The notes: generated by a model from the sequence alone, not told the origin. 64,000 nucleotides of DNA from Natronorubrum daqingense (GCF_001971705.1 NZ_CP019327.1:2852001-2916000), one strand, 5' to 3'; numbered from the stretch's first letter, positions 15,447-25,272 are shown. Made by a program: numbers and translations.

Positions 15447-16586
15447 CTACTCGTTCTCGAGGACGTCGTCGCCGACGCGGTCGTCCCACTCCTCGAGCCA
15501 GTCGGTGACGGATCCCTCGAGGTCGTCGTAGCCCAGCGCGACGGGATCAGACGGTTCGCGAGCGATGCCGTCGAACGCCGAGTCGGTGTCGATGCCGTCG
15601 ATGACGGGGAACTGGAGATTTCGGTGAGCGAGTTCGGATTGGGCTTCTTCCGTGAAGATCGTGCTGAGAAAGCCGTAGGCGAGATCGGGTTCGGTCGCCT
15701 CTTCGAAGATCCCCATTCCCTCGGGGAGCGCGTACCCTTCGTCGTCCAGAAATGCGACCTGATGACGCGAGGTATCGTCTGCTTCTCTGGCGGCGAAGGC
15801 GGGATCGGTCGAGTAGGAAACGACCATTGGGCGCTCCTCCTCGAGGTAGGCACCGACGTACGAGTCGCTCCAGGACCTGTGGATGTCGACGTCGGCATCG
15901 ACGAGTTGTTCCCACCACTCGAAGGCGTCGTCGGCCCCCATCGCGTCGATCGTCCACAGGAAGAAGGCCTGTCCCGGGTTGGACGTTCGCGGATCCTGCG
16001 CGAGGAGGGTGTCCTCGTACTCGCCGTCCAACAACTCCTCGAACGTCTCTGGTCCCTCGAGTTCGTTCCCGTCGTAGACGAGGTTCACGAAGCCCGTGTC
16101 GAAGGGCAGCGCTCGACCGAGTGGATCCCCGAACTCGTACTCGTCTTGGATTTCGTCGACGCCCTCGACTCGCTCGAGATTGAGTTCGCGAAGGAGACTC
16201 CCTTCCTCGATTCGCTCGTCGATTCGCGCGAGGTCGCCGACGGTAAAGCCAAAGAGCACGTCGACGTCGATTTGGCCGCCGTACTCCGAGCGGCGAATGT
16301 AGTGGTCGACGCCGCCGTTTGGAACCACCCACTCGAGTTCGGCGTCGGGGAACTCCTCCGTAAACGCCTCCTCGAGCCACTCGCCGGCCGGGTTCGGACC
16401 GTCGACCATCGAACGGTACGTCGCGACCCTGAGCGTGCCGTCGTATCGCGGCTCGTCGGGCTCTGGATCGCCGTCGTCGCCGTTCGGTGGCTCGTCGTCC
16501 CCGTTTCGCGTCAGACAGCCGGCGAGTCCAGCCGTGGCTCCCGTCCCGACGCCGCCGAGGGCACGAACGACCGTCCGGCGTTTCAT
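15447..16586 (-). CDS. Thiamine-type ABC transporter substrate-binding lipoprotein
   Basis: 379 aa. N-terminus MKRRTVVRALGG with lipobox LAGC (Cys24), so Tat-exported and lipid-anchored. The mature region matches ThiB/TbpA-like binding proteins: LRVATYRSMVDGPNPAGEWL, DVLFGFTVGDLARI, PFDTGFVNLVYD and ARTSN-type LLAQDPRTSNPGQAFFLWT. No permease or ATPase gene is adjacent. A hairpin-forming inverted repeat abuts the start codon (16591-16620). Substrate is inferred from family only; putrescine or iron cannot be excluded. Confidence 0.85.
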   Translation of the reverse strand: MKRRTVVRALGGVGTGATAGLAGCLTRNGDDEPPNGDDGDPEPDEPRYDGTLRVATYRSMVDGPNPAGEWLEEAFTEEFPDAELEWVVPNGGVDHYIRRSEYGGQIDVDVLFGFTVGDLARIDERIEEGSLLRELNLERVEGVDEIQDEYEFGDPLGRALPFDTGFVNLVYDGNELEGPETFEELLDGEYEDTLLAQDPRTSNPGQAFFLWTIDAMGADDAFEWWEQLVDADVDIHRSWSDSYVGAYLEEERPMVVSYSTDPAFAAREADDTSRHQVAFLDDEGYALPEGMGIFEEATEPDLAYGFLSTIFTEEAQSELAHRNLQFPVIDGIDTDSAFDGIAREPSDPVALGYDDLEGSVTDWLEEWDDRVGDDVLENE

Positions 16587-16590
16587 CCTG

Positions 16591-16620
16591 CGAGACTACG
16601 TAGTGAAGACGTAAGTCTCG
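16591..16620 (-). promoter_or_regulatory. Inverted repeat directly before the thiamine-binding-protein gene
   Basis: CGAGACTACG and CGTAAGTCTCG pair except for one bulged base, with 9 nt between, ending 5 bp from the ATG. Candidate operator (archaeal ThiR-type regulators exist) or 5' leader hairpin. I do not recognise a TPP riboswitch. Confidence 0.5.
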
Positions 16621-16722
16621 TTCCCAACCAATCGAATTTCACACATATTTGTTGAAAAACAATTTCTGATTGGGCCTCGAGCGACGGCTCCACATCCGTC
16701 CGCGACGTCGTACTCGTCATCG

Positions 16723-18081
16723 TCACTCGTATCGGAGCGCGTCGATCGGATCCGTGCGCGCCGCTCGCCAGGCCGGATACAGGCCTGAGAGGATTCCGAC
16801 GAGGACGCCGACGACAATCGCCAGCGCGACGTATTCGTAGGGGTAGACCAGCGGTAGATCGATGTACCAGACGCCGAGATAGCCCGCGGCGAGGCCGAGA
16901 ATCGTGCCGATGATCGCTCCGACGACGCCGAGAATTACCGCTTCTGCGAGGAACAACCCCAGAATCTCTCGGTTTTGGGCCCCGACGGCCTTCATGATCC
17001 CGATTTCGCGGGTCCGCTCGGTGACGGAGACGAGCATGATGTTCGCGATGCCGATGGACCCGACGAGCAACGAGAGCGCCGCGATACCGACGATAAAGTT
17101 CTGCAGGAGACCCAACACGTCCTCGAGTTGCTGGAGCAACTCCGTGCTCGTCTGGAGGGTTACCTCGAGGTCATCGTCGAGTAACTCGCCGGCGTCGGAG
17201 TCCTCGCTCTCGAGGTAGGTGGTCGCACTCTCCTGGGCACGATCGATCGCTTCCTCGTCGGCTGACTCGGCTTCGACGACGATGGCGAGGAAACGAGCGT
17301 CCGCCATCGCCTGATCGTCCTCGCTGCCGTTCGCGCCAGCGTTCTCGTCGGTGGCTTCGTCCCCTTCGGTACCCTCCCCGCCGCCGGCGTCACCGTCACC
17401 CCCGGCCTCGCCTCCTGGAAGCTCTCCTGCAGCGTCTTCGGTGTAGTAGGGGTCCGTCGGGACGTACACTCGCGGCGACGGCTCGAATCCTTCGAAGGGA
17501 CTCAGCCCCTCCGACGTTTCGGTGATGCCGACGACGGTGACGCTGGTCTGCTCGCCACCCTGTAACGCGACGGTTAGTTCATCGCCGGTCTCGAGATCCT
17601 CCTCGAACTGGCCGGCGACGGCGGGGTTGACGACCGCCTCGCGTTCGCCCTGTTCGAACTGTCGACCCTCCTCGAGCGTGTCGTCTCTGATGTACGTCGG
17701 CCCGGCCGCGACCAGCGCGTCGCTCTGTGGAGAGAGTTCGTCCTCGTAGACGAGCGCCTGCGTCGAAATCGGCATGTAGCCGTAGGCGGCGTCGATATCC
17801 TCGTCGTCGGAGAGCGTCTCGAGGTCGTCCTCGCTGAAGACGGGTTGTGCACCGGCCAGTGGCCCACCTTCGGTGTCGGGGTCGCTCGCCCAGCCGTAGC
17901 TGTTGCGCTGGTCGTCGGGGCTAATGTCGCCGATGACGCCCGCCTGCAGGCTCGCTCCGAGCGTGACGAACGCGATGACGGCTGCGATGCCGATCACGAT
18001 GCCGAGGGTCGTCAGCGTCGAGCGAAGTTTGTGCCCGCGAATCGACCGCCAGGCGAGTGCCAGACTCGCGCCGAGACGCAT
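16723..18081 (-). CDS. MacB/FtsX-family ABC transporter permease
   Basis: 452 aa. One transmembrane segment near residues 18-42 (LTTLGIVIGIAAVIAFVTLG), a large external MacB-type domain (about 45-320) and three C-terminal transmembrane segments with the FtsX signature NIMLVSVTERTREIGIMKAV. The external domain holds a Gly/Glu/Asp-rich low-complexity insert (about 228-265). The ATG overlaps the stop of the ATPase gene (ATGA at 18081), so both are made together as a mechanotransmission-type export module. Substrate unknown. Confidence 0.92.
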   Translation of the reverse strand: MRLGASLALAWRSIRGHKLRSTLTTLGIVIGIAAVIAFVTLGASLQAGVIGDISPDDQRNSYGWASDPDTEGGPLAGAQPVFSEDDLETLSDDEDIDAAYGYMPISTQALVYEDELSPQSDALVAAGPTYIRDDTLEEGRQFEQGEREAVVNPAVAGQFEEDLETGDELTVALQGGEQTSVTVVGITETSEGLSPFEGFEPSPRVYVPTDPYYTEDAAGELPGGEAGGDGDAGGGEGTEGDEATDENAGANGSEDDQAMADARFLAIVVEAESADEEAIDRAQESATTYLESEDSDAGELLDDDLEVTLQTSTELLQQLEDVLGLLQNFIVGIAALSLLVGSIGIANIMLVSVTERTREIGIMKAVGAQNREILGLFLAEAVILGVVGAIIGTILGLAAGYLGVWYIDLPLVYPYEYVALAIVVGVLVGILSGLYPAWRAARTDPIDALRYE

Positions 18082-18842
18082 CAGTGGCCTCCGTATGCGT
18101 CGCCCCGCTCGTCTGCGCCATCGGTTCCGTCGACAGATTCGACGCGCTCGAGCGTTCCATCGAGCAGGTGAACGATTCGCTCGGCGTGGGTGGCGACGTG
18201 ACGTTCGTGGGTCACGACGACCATCGTCGTCCCGGCCTCGTGGAACTCGGCGAAGAGTTCGAGCACGTTCGCGCCGGTTTCGGTGTCCAGATTACCCGTC
18301 GGCTCGTCAGCGAGGACGAGTTCGGGTTCGTTGACGAGCGCGCGAGCCAGCGCCACTCGCTGGCGCTGCCCGCCGGAGAGTTCGTTCGGGTGGTGGTCCG
18401 CTCGATCCGCGAGGCCGACGCGTTCGAGTAACGTGCTCGCTCGTTCACGGCGTTCCGCTCGGCCGACGTTTCGAAACAGCTGTGGCATCGCCACGTTCTC
18501 GAGGGCGGACAGCCGCGGCATGAGGTTGAACGTCTGGAAGACGAAACCGACGGTCGTCCCGCGGAGGGTCGTTCGCTCGGCGTCGCTTAGACCGCCAACG
18601 TCGCGGCCGTCGACCACGACGGTGCCGCTCGTCGGCGTGTCGAGACAGCCAACGAGGTTCATCAACGTCGACTTTCCCGAGCCACTCGGGCCCATGATCG
18701 CCGTGTAGGACCCTCGCGGAATTTCGAGCGAGACGCCGTCGAGCGCGTGAACTGGCTCACCGAGGTGGTAGGTCTTGTGGACGTTCTCGAGGGAGACTGC
18801 CGACCCGGAGTCACCGGTAGTCGCTGGGTCCGATGTCGCCAT
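18081..18842 (-). CDS. ABC transporter ATP-binding protein, MacB/LolD type
   Basis: 253 aa. Walker A GPSGSGKST, Q-loop VFQTFNLMPRLSALENV, signature LSGGQRQRVALARAL, Walker B LVLADEPTGNLD and the H-loop THE in VVVTHERHVA are all intact. The sequence follows the LolD/MacB/FtsE subfamily. It is upstream of and overlapping its permease. Confidence 0.94.
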   Translation of the reverse strand: MATSDPATTGDSGSAVSLENVHKTYHLGEPVHALDGVSLEIPRGSYTAIMGPSGSGKSTLMNLVGCLDTPTSGTVVVDGRDVGGLSDAERTTLRGTTVGFVFQTFNLMPRLSALENVAMPQLFRNVGRAERRERASTLLERVGLADRADHHPNELSGGQRQRVALARALVNEPELVLADEPTGNLDTETGANVLELFAEFHEAGTTMVVVTHERHVATHAERIVHLLDGTLERVESVDGTDGADERGDAYGGH

Positions 18843-18885
18843 GGGTCTCCGACCACAGCGGGGGCGAAAAAGGTTCGAGTGGCTT

Positions 18886-19296
18886 TCAGCGTCGGATCGA
18901 GTTCACGAACTCGAGCCAGCGTTCGTGGCCGTCGAGCGAGGCCGTTCGCGCTTCCTCCGCGAACCGATCTCGTCGCAGGCTCCGCAGTGCGTTGTGCGCG
19001 CGGTCGATGCCGACGATCATCTCGACGAGTTCCTCGCCTTCCGCCCGATCGATCGGTGCCGACTCGAGGCGTTCGACGAGTCGTTTTCGCTCGTCAGTTA
19101 GCTTCAGTTCCGTCTCCCGGAGCACCGGCTTCACGTCGTCCGGGACGCCGTCGACCTTGCGCGTCTCGATGAGGAACTCCTCGAGTGGGAGTTGTGCTTC
19201 TCCGACAGTGATGGTGTCCGGCAGTTCCTGTCCGATGGTCGCACTCTGGCTATTCGCCCGCTCGAGGAGTGTTCGTCGTTCGGTCGTATCCATCAT
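18886..19296 (-). CDS. DUF5788 family protein
   Basis: 136 aa (two consecutive ATGs at 19296 and 19293). Helical, charged, with ITVGEAQLPLEEFLIETRK, TELKLTDERKRLVERLE and IVGIDRAHNALRSLRRD. I recognise this as the haloarchaeal DUF5788 family; function unknown. It lies 43 bp upstream of the MacB-like ATPase on the same strand and may belong to its operon. Confidence 0.75.
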   Translation of the reverse strand: MMDTTERRTLLERANSQSATIGQELPDTITVGEAQLPLEEFLIETRKVDGVPDDVKPVLRETELKLTDERKRLVERLESAPIDRAEGEELVEMIVGIDRAHNALRSLRRDRFAEEARTASLDGHERWLEFVNSIRR

Positions 19297-19455
19297 CGTG
19301 ATCGTATCGACTGGCCGAGTGGCTCAGTCCACTGCTGGCCGAATGGTTCGGTCCATTGCCGGCTGGGTGACTCGATCCAGCGACCTTCTCGATAGTGACT
19401 CATCCAGTGCAATAAGCTATGTCTTTTGAGAAATAACTACTGACTAATACAAACT

Positions 19456-20388
19456 ATGGAGACGATCGATATTTCCAACGTGACGAAACGATACGGGTCG
19501 GAGACCGCGCTCGAGGACTTGTCCCTCACCGTCCAACGCGGCGAAATATACGGCTTCCTCGGCCCGAACGGAGCCGGCAAGTCGACGACGATTAACTTGC
19601 TCCTCGACTTCATCCGTCCCACGAGCGGCGACGTCCGCGTCTTCGGCCTCGACGCTACCGACGACACCCTCGAGATTCGGTCTCGAACCGGAATCCTGCC
19701 AGAAGGCGTCGCGTGTTACGATCGACTGACTGGTCGCCAGCACGTCGAGTTCGCCATCGAATCGAACGATGCTGGCGACGATCCGGACGACCTCCTCGAG
19801 CGAGTCGGGATCGCCGACGCGGCCGACCAGAAAGCCGGCGGCTACTCGAAGGGAATGGCCCAGCGACTCATGCTCGCGACGGCGCTCGTGGGCGAACCGG
19901 ATCTCCTCATCCTCGACGAGCCGTCGACGGGACTCGACCCCAACGGCGCTCGCGAGATGCGCGAGATCATCCGCGAGGAGAACGCTCGTGGTGCGACGGT
20001 CTTTTTCTCCTCGCACGTCCTCGGCCAGGTCGAAGCCGTTTGCGACCGAGTGGGAATCCTCCGAGACGGCCAGTTGATCGCCGAGGATACCGTCGACGGC
20101 CTTCGAGACTCGATGCCGAATCAGACCCAACTCCGTCTCCATCTCGATCGAATTCCCGAGGACGCTTCGGCCGCACGGGCGGCGCTCGAGTCGCTCGAGG
20201 GGGTCTCGAGGGTGACGACGGACGGATCGACGGTCGTCGTCACCTGTGGAGACGGTACGAAGACGACCGTCATGCGGACTATCGAGGAGTACGGCGTCAC
20301 CGTCGAGGACTTTGCAACCGACGAATCGTCGCTCGAGGATCTGTTCGTCGCGTACACCGAGGGCGATGCTCGAGGGGTGGCCCAATGA
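19456..20388 (+). CDS. ABC transporter ATP-binding protein, NosF/CcmA-like
   Basis: 310 aa. Walker A GPNGAGKST, a less usual signature YSKGMAQRLMLATAL, Walker B LLILDEPSTGLDP and the H-loop in VFFSSHVLGQVEA. A C-terminal extension of about 90 residues (after position 215) is typical of type-2 exporters of the NosF/YhaQ class. TATA-like GAAATAACTA lies shortly upstream. Its stop overlaps the permease start (ATGA at 20385). Confidence 0.93.
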   Translation: METIDISNVTKRYGSETALEDLSLTVQRGEIYGFLGPNGAGKSTTINLLLDFIRPTSGDVRVFGLDATDDTLEIRSRTGILPEGVACYDRLTGRQHVEFAIESNDAGDDPDDLLERVGIADAADQKAGGYSKGMAQRLMLATALVGEPDLLILDEPSTGLDPNGAREMREIIREENARGATVFFSSHVLGQVEAVCDRVGILRDGQLIAEDTVDGLRDSMPNQTQLRLHLDRIPEDASAARAALESLEGVSRVTTDGSTVVVTCGDGTKTTVMRTIEEYGVTVEDFATDESSLEDLFVAYTEGDARGVAQ

Positions 20389-21239
20389 GTGCGATCACCG
20401 TCGGGAAGAAGGAGTTTCGAGACGCCGTCCGCTCGCGAAAGCTGGCGCTCTTGACGGCCGTCTTCGCCCTGTTCACGCTCGGCGGCGCGTATTTGGCGTC
20501 GTGGGCGGGCGACCTCTTCGCGGAGGTCGACGGCGAGGGTGCCCAGTCGACGACGGAACTCGTCCTCGCACTGCAGAGTCCCGCGGGATTTCTCGTGCCG
20601 ATTATCGCGCTAGTATTCAGCTACGCGGCGATCGCTCGCGAGCGGGAGCGAGGGAGCGTAAAATTCCTGCTCGGACAGCCACACAGTCGTCGCGAGGTCG
20701 TCGCGGGCAAAATCCTCGGTCGATCCGCCGTCGTCGCCGTCTCGATTCTCGTCGGATTCGGCGTGGGTTTCGTCGGACTCGTCGTCTTCGTCGGGTCGGT
20801 GTCGATCGTCGACTACCTGCTGTTTACGCTCGTGACGATGCTGTTCGGGGCCGTCTACGTCTGTATCGGCGTTGGGATCTCCGCGATGACGCGGTCGACG
20901 ACGACGGCCGCAGTCGGGGTCGTCGGGCTGATCGTCCTCTTCTGGATCGTCTGGGGTTCGCTCGCGCAGGGACTGCTGTTCTGGCGGGAGGGAAGCATGA
21001 TGGTCGACCCGATGCCCGAGTGGTTCGTGAGTTTCGTTTCTATTCCGCCGGATTCGGCCTACAGCAGTGCACTCAGTGTCGTCCTCGGTGAAGGCGGATT
21101 TGCGATGGCAGACGTCTATCAAACGGAGCGCGTCCCGCTGCTCGCCGAGCCTTGGTTCGGCTTCGTCCTGCTCGCACTCTGGGCGCTCGTCCCGGTGGCG
21201 ATCGGCCTCTGGCGCTTCGATCGAGCGGACCTCTCGTAG
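20385..21239 (+). CDS. ABC-2 type permease, NosY-like
   Basis: 284 aa from ATG 20385, chosen because it overlaps the ATPase stop. About six transmembrane segments. N-terminal VGKKEFRDAVRSRKL is the cytosolic lead-in common to NosY-like permeases, and the YAAIARERERGSVKFLLGQP loop is the ABC-2 coupling motif. Makes a two-gene exporter with the preceding ATPase. Substrate unknown; no nos genes nearby. Confidence 0.9.
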   Translation: MSAITVGKKEFRDAVRSRKLALLTAVFALFTLGGAYLASWAGDLFAEVDGEGAQSTTELVLALQSPAGFLVPIIALVFSYAAIARERERGSVKFLLGQPHSRREVVAGKILGRSAVVAVSILVGFGVGFVGLVVFVGSVSIVDYLLFTLVTMLFGAVYVCIGVGISAMTRSTTTAAVGVVGLIVLFWIVWGSLAQGLLFWREGSMMVDPMPEWFVSFVSIPPDSAYSSALSVVLGEGGFAMADVYQTERVPLLAEPWFGFVLLALWALVPVAIGLWRFDRADLS

Positions 21240-21308
21240 CCCGACGTCTCTCTCGAGTCGACTCGAGAGTGTGCAACGTTTTTCTCGGTCCCTACCCACC
21301 ATAGACGC

Positions 21309-22016
21309 ATGAAAACGACGGGCGGTTCGGACGCAGCGAAGCGCCGAGCGGGTGAACGCGCCGCCGAACGGGCCGAAGACGGATTCGTCGTCGGATTGGG
21401 AACCGGATCGACGACCGCCTACGCGATCGACGCGCTCGGTCGGGCTATCGACGACGGCCTCGAGATCCGCGGCATTCCAACCTCCTTTCAATCCCGACAG
21501 ACGGCACTCGAGGCGAGCGTTCCGCTGACGACGCTCGAGGAAGTCGACGGCGTGGACCTCGCGATCGACGGGGCGGATCAGGTCGCAGACGATTCGACGG
21601 CCGACGCCTACGGCGCGTTGATCAAGGGCGGGGGCGGCGCGCACACCCGCGAGAAACTCGTCGACGCGGCTGCCGACGAGTTCGTCGTCGTCGCCGACCC
21701 CTCGAAACTCGCGCCGACGCTCGAGCGATCCGTGCCGGTTGAAGTCATTCCTGACGCCTACAGCGTCGTCTCCGAGCGCGTTCGGGAGTTAGGTGGCGAC
21801 CCGACGCTTCGAGCGGCGGAGTGCAAGGACGGCCCGGTCGTCACCGACAACGGCAACCTCCTGTTGGACTGTGCGTTCGGATCGATCGACGACCCCGAGG
21901 GGGTGGCGTCGACGCTCGCTCGAGTCCCAGGCGTCCTCGAGCACGGCCTGTTCGTCGACCTGGCCGATATCACGTACGTCGGGACTGACGACGGCGTCGA
22001 GACGCGCGAGTACTGA
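21309..22016 (+). CDS. rpiA: Ribose-5-phosphate isomerase A
   Basis: 235 aa, the usual length. It interconverts ribose 5-phosphate and ribulose 5-phosphate for nucleotide supply. Visible are the phosphate-binding GLGTGSTTAYAI, the DLAIDGADQVADD segment with the catalytic aspartates and IKGGGGAHTREKLV with the catalytic lysine region, plus VTDNGNLLLDCAF. Stands alone behind a T-rich promoter stretch. Confidence 0.96.
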   Translation: MKTTGGSDAAKRRAGERAAERAEDGFVVGLGTGSTTAYAIDALGRAIDDGLEIRGIPTSFQSRQTALEASVPLTTLEEVDGVDLAIDGADQVADDSTADAYGALIKGGGGAHTREKLVDAAADEFVVVADPSKLAPTLERSVPVEVIPDAYSVVSERVRELGGDPTLRAAECKDGPVVTDNGNLLLDCAFGSIDDPEGVASTLARVPGVLEHGLFVDLADITYVGTDDGVETREY

Positions 22017-22027
22017 CGTTCAGACAC

Positions 22028-22447
22028 TCACTCGGAGGCTGAAACGAGAGACTCGTCCTCGTCGGTGGTTGCACGTCTCGAGAACAGTGCGACGGCCACG
22101 TAGCTCGCGCCGAGTACGCGTGCGGTAGGAAGCACCCACGGTTTCACCTCGAGATCGTCCGGGTTCTCGTAGGCGACGCGAAGCCCCACCTCGAGCGCCC
22201 GCCGCGAAAGCACTGCGAGGACGAATCCGAGCGCGGCGAGCGGGCCCGAGAGTGCACGGATGCTGTGAGGGCTGCGAACGAGGAGCAAACAGAAAACCGC
22301 TCCTTTGAGTCGAGCGATCGGCACCGTCCACGGCCGCCGCCGTCCCACGTCGGCGTTTTCGAACGCGAGCCGCTCGACGGTTTCGACGAACGGGTTCGGA
22401 ACGACCGCCACGAACAGTCCCGCCGCGAGCGCGAGTAGTCGTCGCAT
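22028..22447 (-). CDS. Haloarchaeal membrane protein of unknown function
   Basis: 139 aa from ATG 22447 (MRRLLALAAG); an upstream start at 22486 is less likely. Hydrophobic N-terminus, then FVETVERLAFENADVGRRRP, two further weakly hydrophobic segments and a repeated motif: RPWTVPIARLKGAVF and KPWVLPTARVLGASY, which suggests an internal duplication. Convergent with rpiA. No assigned function. Confidence 0.72.
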   Translation of the reverse strand: MRRLLALAAGLFVAVVPNPFVETVERLAFENADVGRRRPWTVPIARLKGAVFCLLLVRSPHSIRALSGPLAALGFVLAVLSRRALEVGLRVAYENPDDLEVKPWVLPTARVLGASYVAVALFSRRATTDEDESLVSASE

Positions 22448-22659
22448 ACGGCCTCTACGCGTTCCACCCGCATTAACTGGTCCCACACGTGACGCTCGAA
22501 GAGCGACTCGAGCGTCGACGGGATTTTGCTCGTCCTCTCATCCTCGTGGTGGCCGGCAACGACGGGTCCTCTATTCCCTCGTTTGTACCGACGTGCGGGC
22601 GTCGAGCAGATGGACACCTTTTCAACACCGTCACACCATCGTTCGGGTGAGACGATTCG

Positions 22660-23721
22660 ATGCCCGAAACATCCGACCGGAAAGACGACCACATCCGAAT
22701 CATCGAGGAAGAAGACGTAGAGACGACTGGTGCCGGATTCGCCGATATCGACCTCGTCCACGAGGCGTTACCGGAGATCCACCGCGACGAGATCGACACC
22801 GCCACGACGCTGTTCGGTCACGAGTTGTCGGCACCGATCGTCATCGAGAGCATGACCGGCGGCCACCCAAACACGACGAAACTCAACCGGGCGCTGGCCG
22901 AAGCCGCCCAGGAGACGAACGTCGCCATGGGCGTCGGGAGCCAACGCGCCGGCCTCGAACTCGAGGACGAAGCGTTACTCGAGTCCTACACCGTCGTCCG
23001 GGACGTCGCCCCCGATGCCTTCCTCTACGGCAACGTCGGCGCAGCACAGTTGCTCGAGTACGACGTCGACGACGTCGAGCGCGCCGTCGAGATGATCGAC
23101 GCCGACGCGATGGCGATCCACCTCAACTTCCTGCAGGAGGCCGTCCAACCCGAGGGTGATATCGACGCACGCGGCTGTCTCGAGGCGATCGAACGCGTCA
23201 CCGAGTCGCTCTCGGTTCCGGTCGTCGTCAAGGAGACGGGCAACGGCATCGCCCGCGAAACGGCACGGCGATTGGCTGATGCCGGCGTCGACGCGATCGA
23301 CGTCGCTGGACAGGGCGGGACGACCTGGTCGGGAATCGAATCCTATCGGGCGGCGGCCGTCGGCGCGTCGCGACAGGAACACGTCGGCCAGTTGTTCCGC
23401 GCCTGGGGCGTCCCGACCGCGGTCAGCACGCGAGAAGCCGCGTCGGTCCACGACTGCGTCATCGCCAGCGGCGGCGTCCGCTCGGGCCTCGACATCGCGA
23501 AAGCGATCGCCCTCGGTGCCCGCGCAGGCGGTCTCGCGAAGCCGTTTCTCTCTCCGGCCGCACAGGGAACCGACGCCGTCGTCGACCTGATCGAAACGCT
23601 CTCCCTCGAGTTGCGAACGGCGATGTTCGTCACCGGCTCTGCGTCCGTTTCCGACCTCCAATCCGCCGAGTACGTGGTCACCGGTCGAACGAACGAGTAT
23701 CTCGAGCAGCGACGATCGTAG
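22660..23721 (+). CDS. fni: Type 2 isopentenyl-diphosphate isomerase
   Basis: 353-aa FMN-dependent enzyme that interconverts isopentenyl and dimethylallyl diphosphate in archaeal lipid and carotenoid synthesis. Family signs: RKDDHIRI near the N-terminus, [36 protein letters not shown] with the conserved Gln/Glu, [21 protein letters not shown] and the phosphate-binding [14 protein letters not shown]. Full length. Confidence 0.95.
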   Translation: MPETSDRKDDHIRIIEEEDVETTGAGFADIDLVHEALPEIHRDEIDTATTLFGHELSAPIVIESMTGGHPNTTKLNRALAEAAQETNVAMGVGSQRAGLELEDEALLESYTVVRDVAPDAFLYGNVGAAQLLEYDVDDVERAVEMIDADAMAIHLNFLQEAVQPEGDIDARGCLEAIERVTESLSVPVVVKETGNGIARETARRLADAGVDAIDVAGQGGTTWSGIESYRAAAVGASRQEHVGQLFRAWGVPTAVSTREAASVHDCVIASGGVRSGLDIAKAIALGARAGGLAKPFLSPAAQGTDAVVDLIETLSLELRTAMFVTGSASVSDLQSAEYVVTGRTNEYLEQRRS

Positions 23722-23942
23722 CTGGAGAATTCACGTATCGCGTCGTATCCGGTTAGGGTGTCTGTTCCTCCGAGTCCACCACGCTCACACACTTTCGAAT
23801 GAGCCAGATCTGTCGAGTTGGAGCGCTCGAAGAACTAGGTGGTACTCACAGAGCGACCAATCTCGTCGATCTGGTCGGTGACCAGTCGATAGCGGTCGCT
23901 TACGGGGTGTAGCGTCAATAAAAGAATTCTTACTGGCGTCCC

Positions 23943-24110
23943 TTACAGGTCGCGTGGCTGGACCGTCTTCCGGTCGTTTGCTTCGGCACGTCGGGCTGCG
24001 TCTTCGAGAAGCTCGTCGACTTCCTCGTCGAGTGCTTCGTAGAAGTCCGAGGCGACGTTCTTGTCATCGAGCGCTTCCTTTACGGCGGCTTTGACGATAA
24101 GGTCTGCCAT
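23943..24110 (-). CDS. 55-aa histone-fold-like protein (DUF1931)
   Basis: Starts at ATG 24110; a TATA-like CTTTATATTG (24135-24144) lies about 30 nt upstream, supporting this start over the longer frame to 24212. Sequence MADLIVKAAVKEALDD, then a Glu/Asp-rich helix DEEVDELLEDAARRAEAN and a Thr-Val-Gln-Pro-Arg-Asp ending, as in the C-terminal part of a histone fold. It matches the short haloarchaeal DUF1931 family. DNA binding is possible but not shown; the surface is strongly acidic. Confidence 0.85.
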   Translation of the reverse strand: MADLIVKAAVKEALDDKNVASDFYEALDEEVDELLEDAARRAEANDRKTVQPRDL

Positions 24111-24498
24111 ACGATGTACGGATTTCGTGTTACCCAATATAAAGATTTTGGTTGTGGGTCGGAATACGGGGGTTGCAGCGGTTGCGCTGCCCGTTTCGAT
24201 AGCCGATATCACCGGAAAGTATATGACTAATGAGTCGGGTGCGGTGACCGATCCCCCGTGAGACGGCTCTCGGTGGCTCGCGCGCGCTCAGTGGTGGCTG
24301 CAGCGCCCCTACCGGCGGTTGCATGTGTTTACCTCTCTCGGTTGGGCGTGTAGTTGCACTTCTCGCCGCACTACCGACCCCAGTACCATCCTCACGAGAC
24401 GCGCTCTCGCAGGCTGGTTCTCGGCTTGAGCGACGGTGGCGTGTCGCTCCGTCGTGCGACCCGACGGATTCGAGTATATCCGTTCCCTCACCCCCAAT
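24111..24498. other. 388-bp divergent promoter region
   Basis: Contains the TATA-like box of the histone-fold gene (24135-24144) and GAGTATATCC (24472-24481) ahead of larB. Between them I see only short frames without protein-like composition. Confidence 0.6.
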
Positions 24499-25272
24499 AT
24501 GCGCGAACTCCTCGAGTCAGTCGCTGACGGTTCACTCTCACCGACGGAAGCAGAAGCAGCGCTCAACGGGTACGTGACCGGTGAGGCTGGCCGATTCGAC
24601 GCGGCCCGGCGACAGCGACGTGGTATTCCGGAAGCGATCTACGCCGAAGGCAAGTCGGCCCCACAGGTGGTTGCACTCGCCGAAACGGCACTCGAGACCA
24701 CCGATCGGGCACTGATCACACGAATCAGCGACGAACAATTCGAGGCTCTCGAATCGACGTTCGCCGACTCTGCACCCGACGCGACGCTCGAGCGGTACGG
24801 GTCGACGGTTCGCGTCCTCGGTGCCGAGTTCGAACAGCCCTCGCTCGAGGCGACGGTCGGAATCGTCACGGCAGGAACCGTCGACGGACCGGTCGCCGAC
24901 GAAGCACAGGTCGTCTGTACCGATGCCGGCGCGACGGTCGACCGCGTCGACGACATCGGCGTCGCCGCCCTCAACCGTACGCTCGACCAGGTCGACAGGC
25001 TCCGCGATGCCGACACGCTCATCGTCGCCGCTGGCCGCGAGGGGGCACTCCCAACCGTCGTCGCCGGACTCGTCGATACGCCCGTCATCGCGGTTCCCGT
25101 CTCGAGTGGCTACGGTCACGGCGGCGACGGCGAGGCCGCGCTGGCTGGGCTGTTGCAGTCGTGTACGGTCCTCTCGGTGGTCAACATCGACGCCGGATTC
25201 GTCGCTGGGGCGCAGGCGACGCTCATCGCTCGCGCGATTGACGCTGCTCGAACCGACGATGGCTCTCGCTGA
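24499..25272 (+). CDS. larB: LarB, nickel-pincer cofactor carboxylase (AIR carboxylase-like)
   Basis: 257 aa from ATG 24499; TATA-like box at 24472-24481. LarB carboxylates and hydrolyses nicotinic acid adenine dinucleotide in nickel-pincer cofactor synthesis. The N-terminal helical part (LSPTEAEAAL, AIYAEGKSAPQVV) is followed by the PurE-like domain: GIVTAGTVDGPVADEA, VAAGREGALPTVVAGL and the VPVSSGYGHGGDGEAAL loop. larC or larE are not nearby, so the lactate racemase link is by family only. Full length. Confidence 0.9.
   Translation: MRELLESVADGSLSPTEAEAALNGYVTGEAGRFDAARRQRRGIPEAIYAEGKSAPQVVALAETALETTDRALITRISDEQFEALESTFADSAPDATLERYGSTVRVLGAEFEQPSLEATVGIVTAGTVDGPVADEAQVVCTDAGATVDRVDDIGVAALNRTLDQVDRLRDADTLIVAAGREGALPTVVAGLVDTPVIAVPVSSGYGHGGDGEAALAGLLQSCTVLSVVNIDAGFVAGAQATLIARAIDAARTDDGSR

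Noticed and set aside
16587-16722. TPP riboswitch before the thiamine-binding-protein gene
   Set aside because: No conserved TPP aptamer segments; only a simple inverted repeat is seen.
23722-23942. tRNA or small RNA in the gap behind fni
   Set aside because: No GTTCRA-type T loop or cloverleaf pairing recognised; gap left unassigned.
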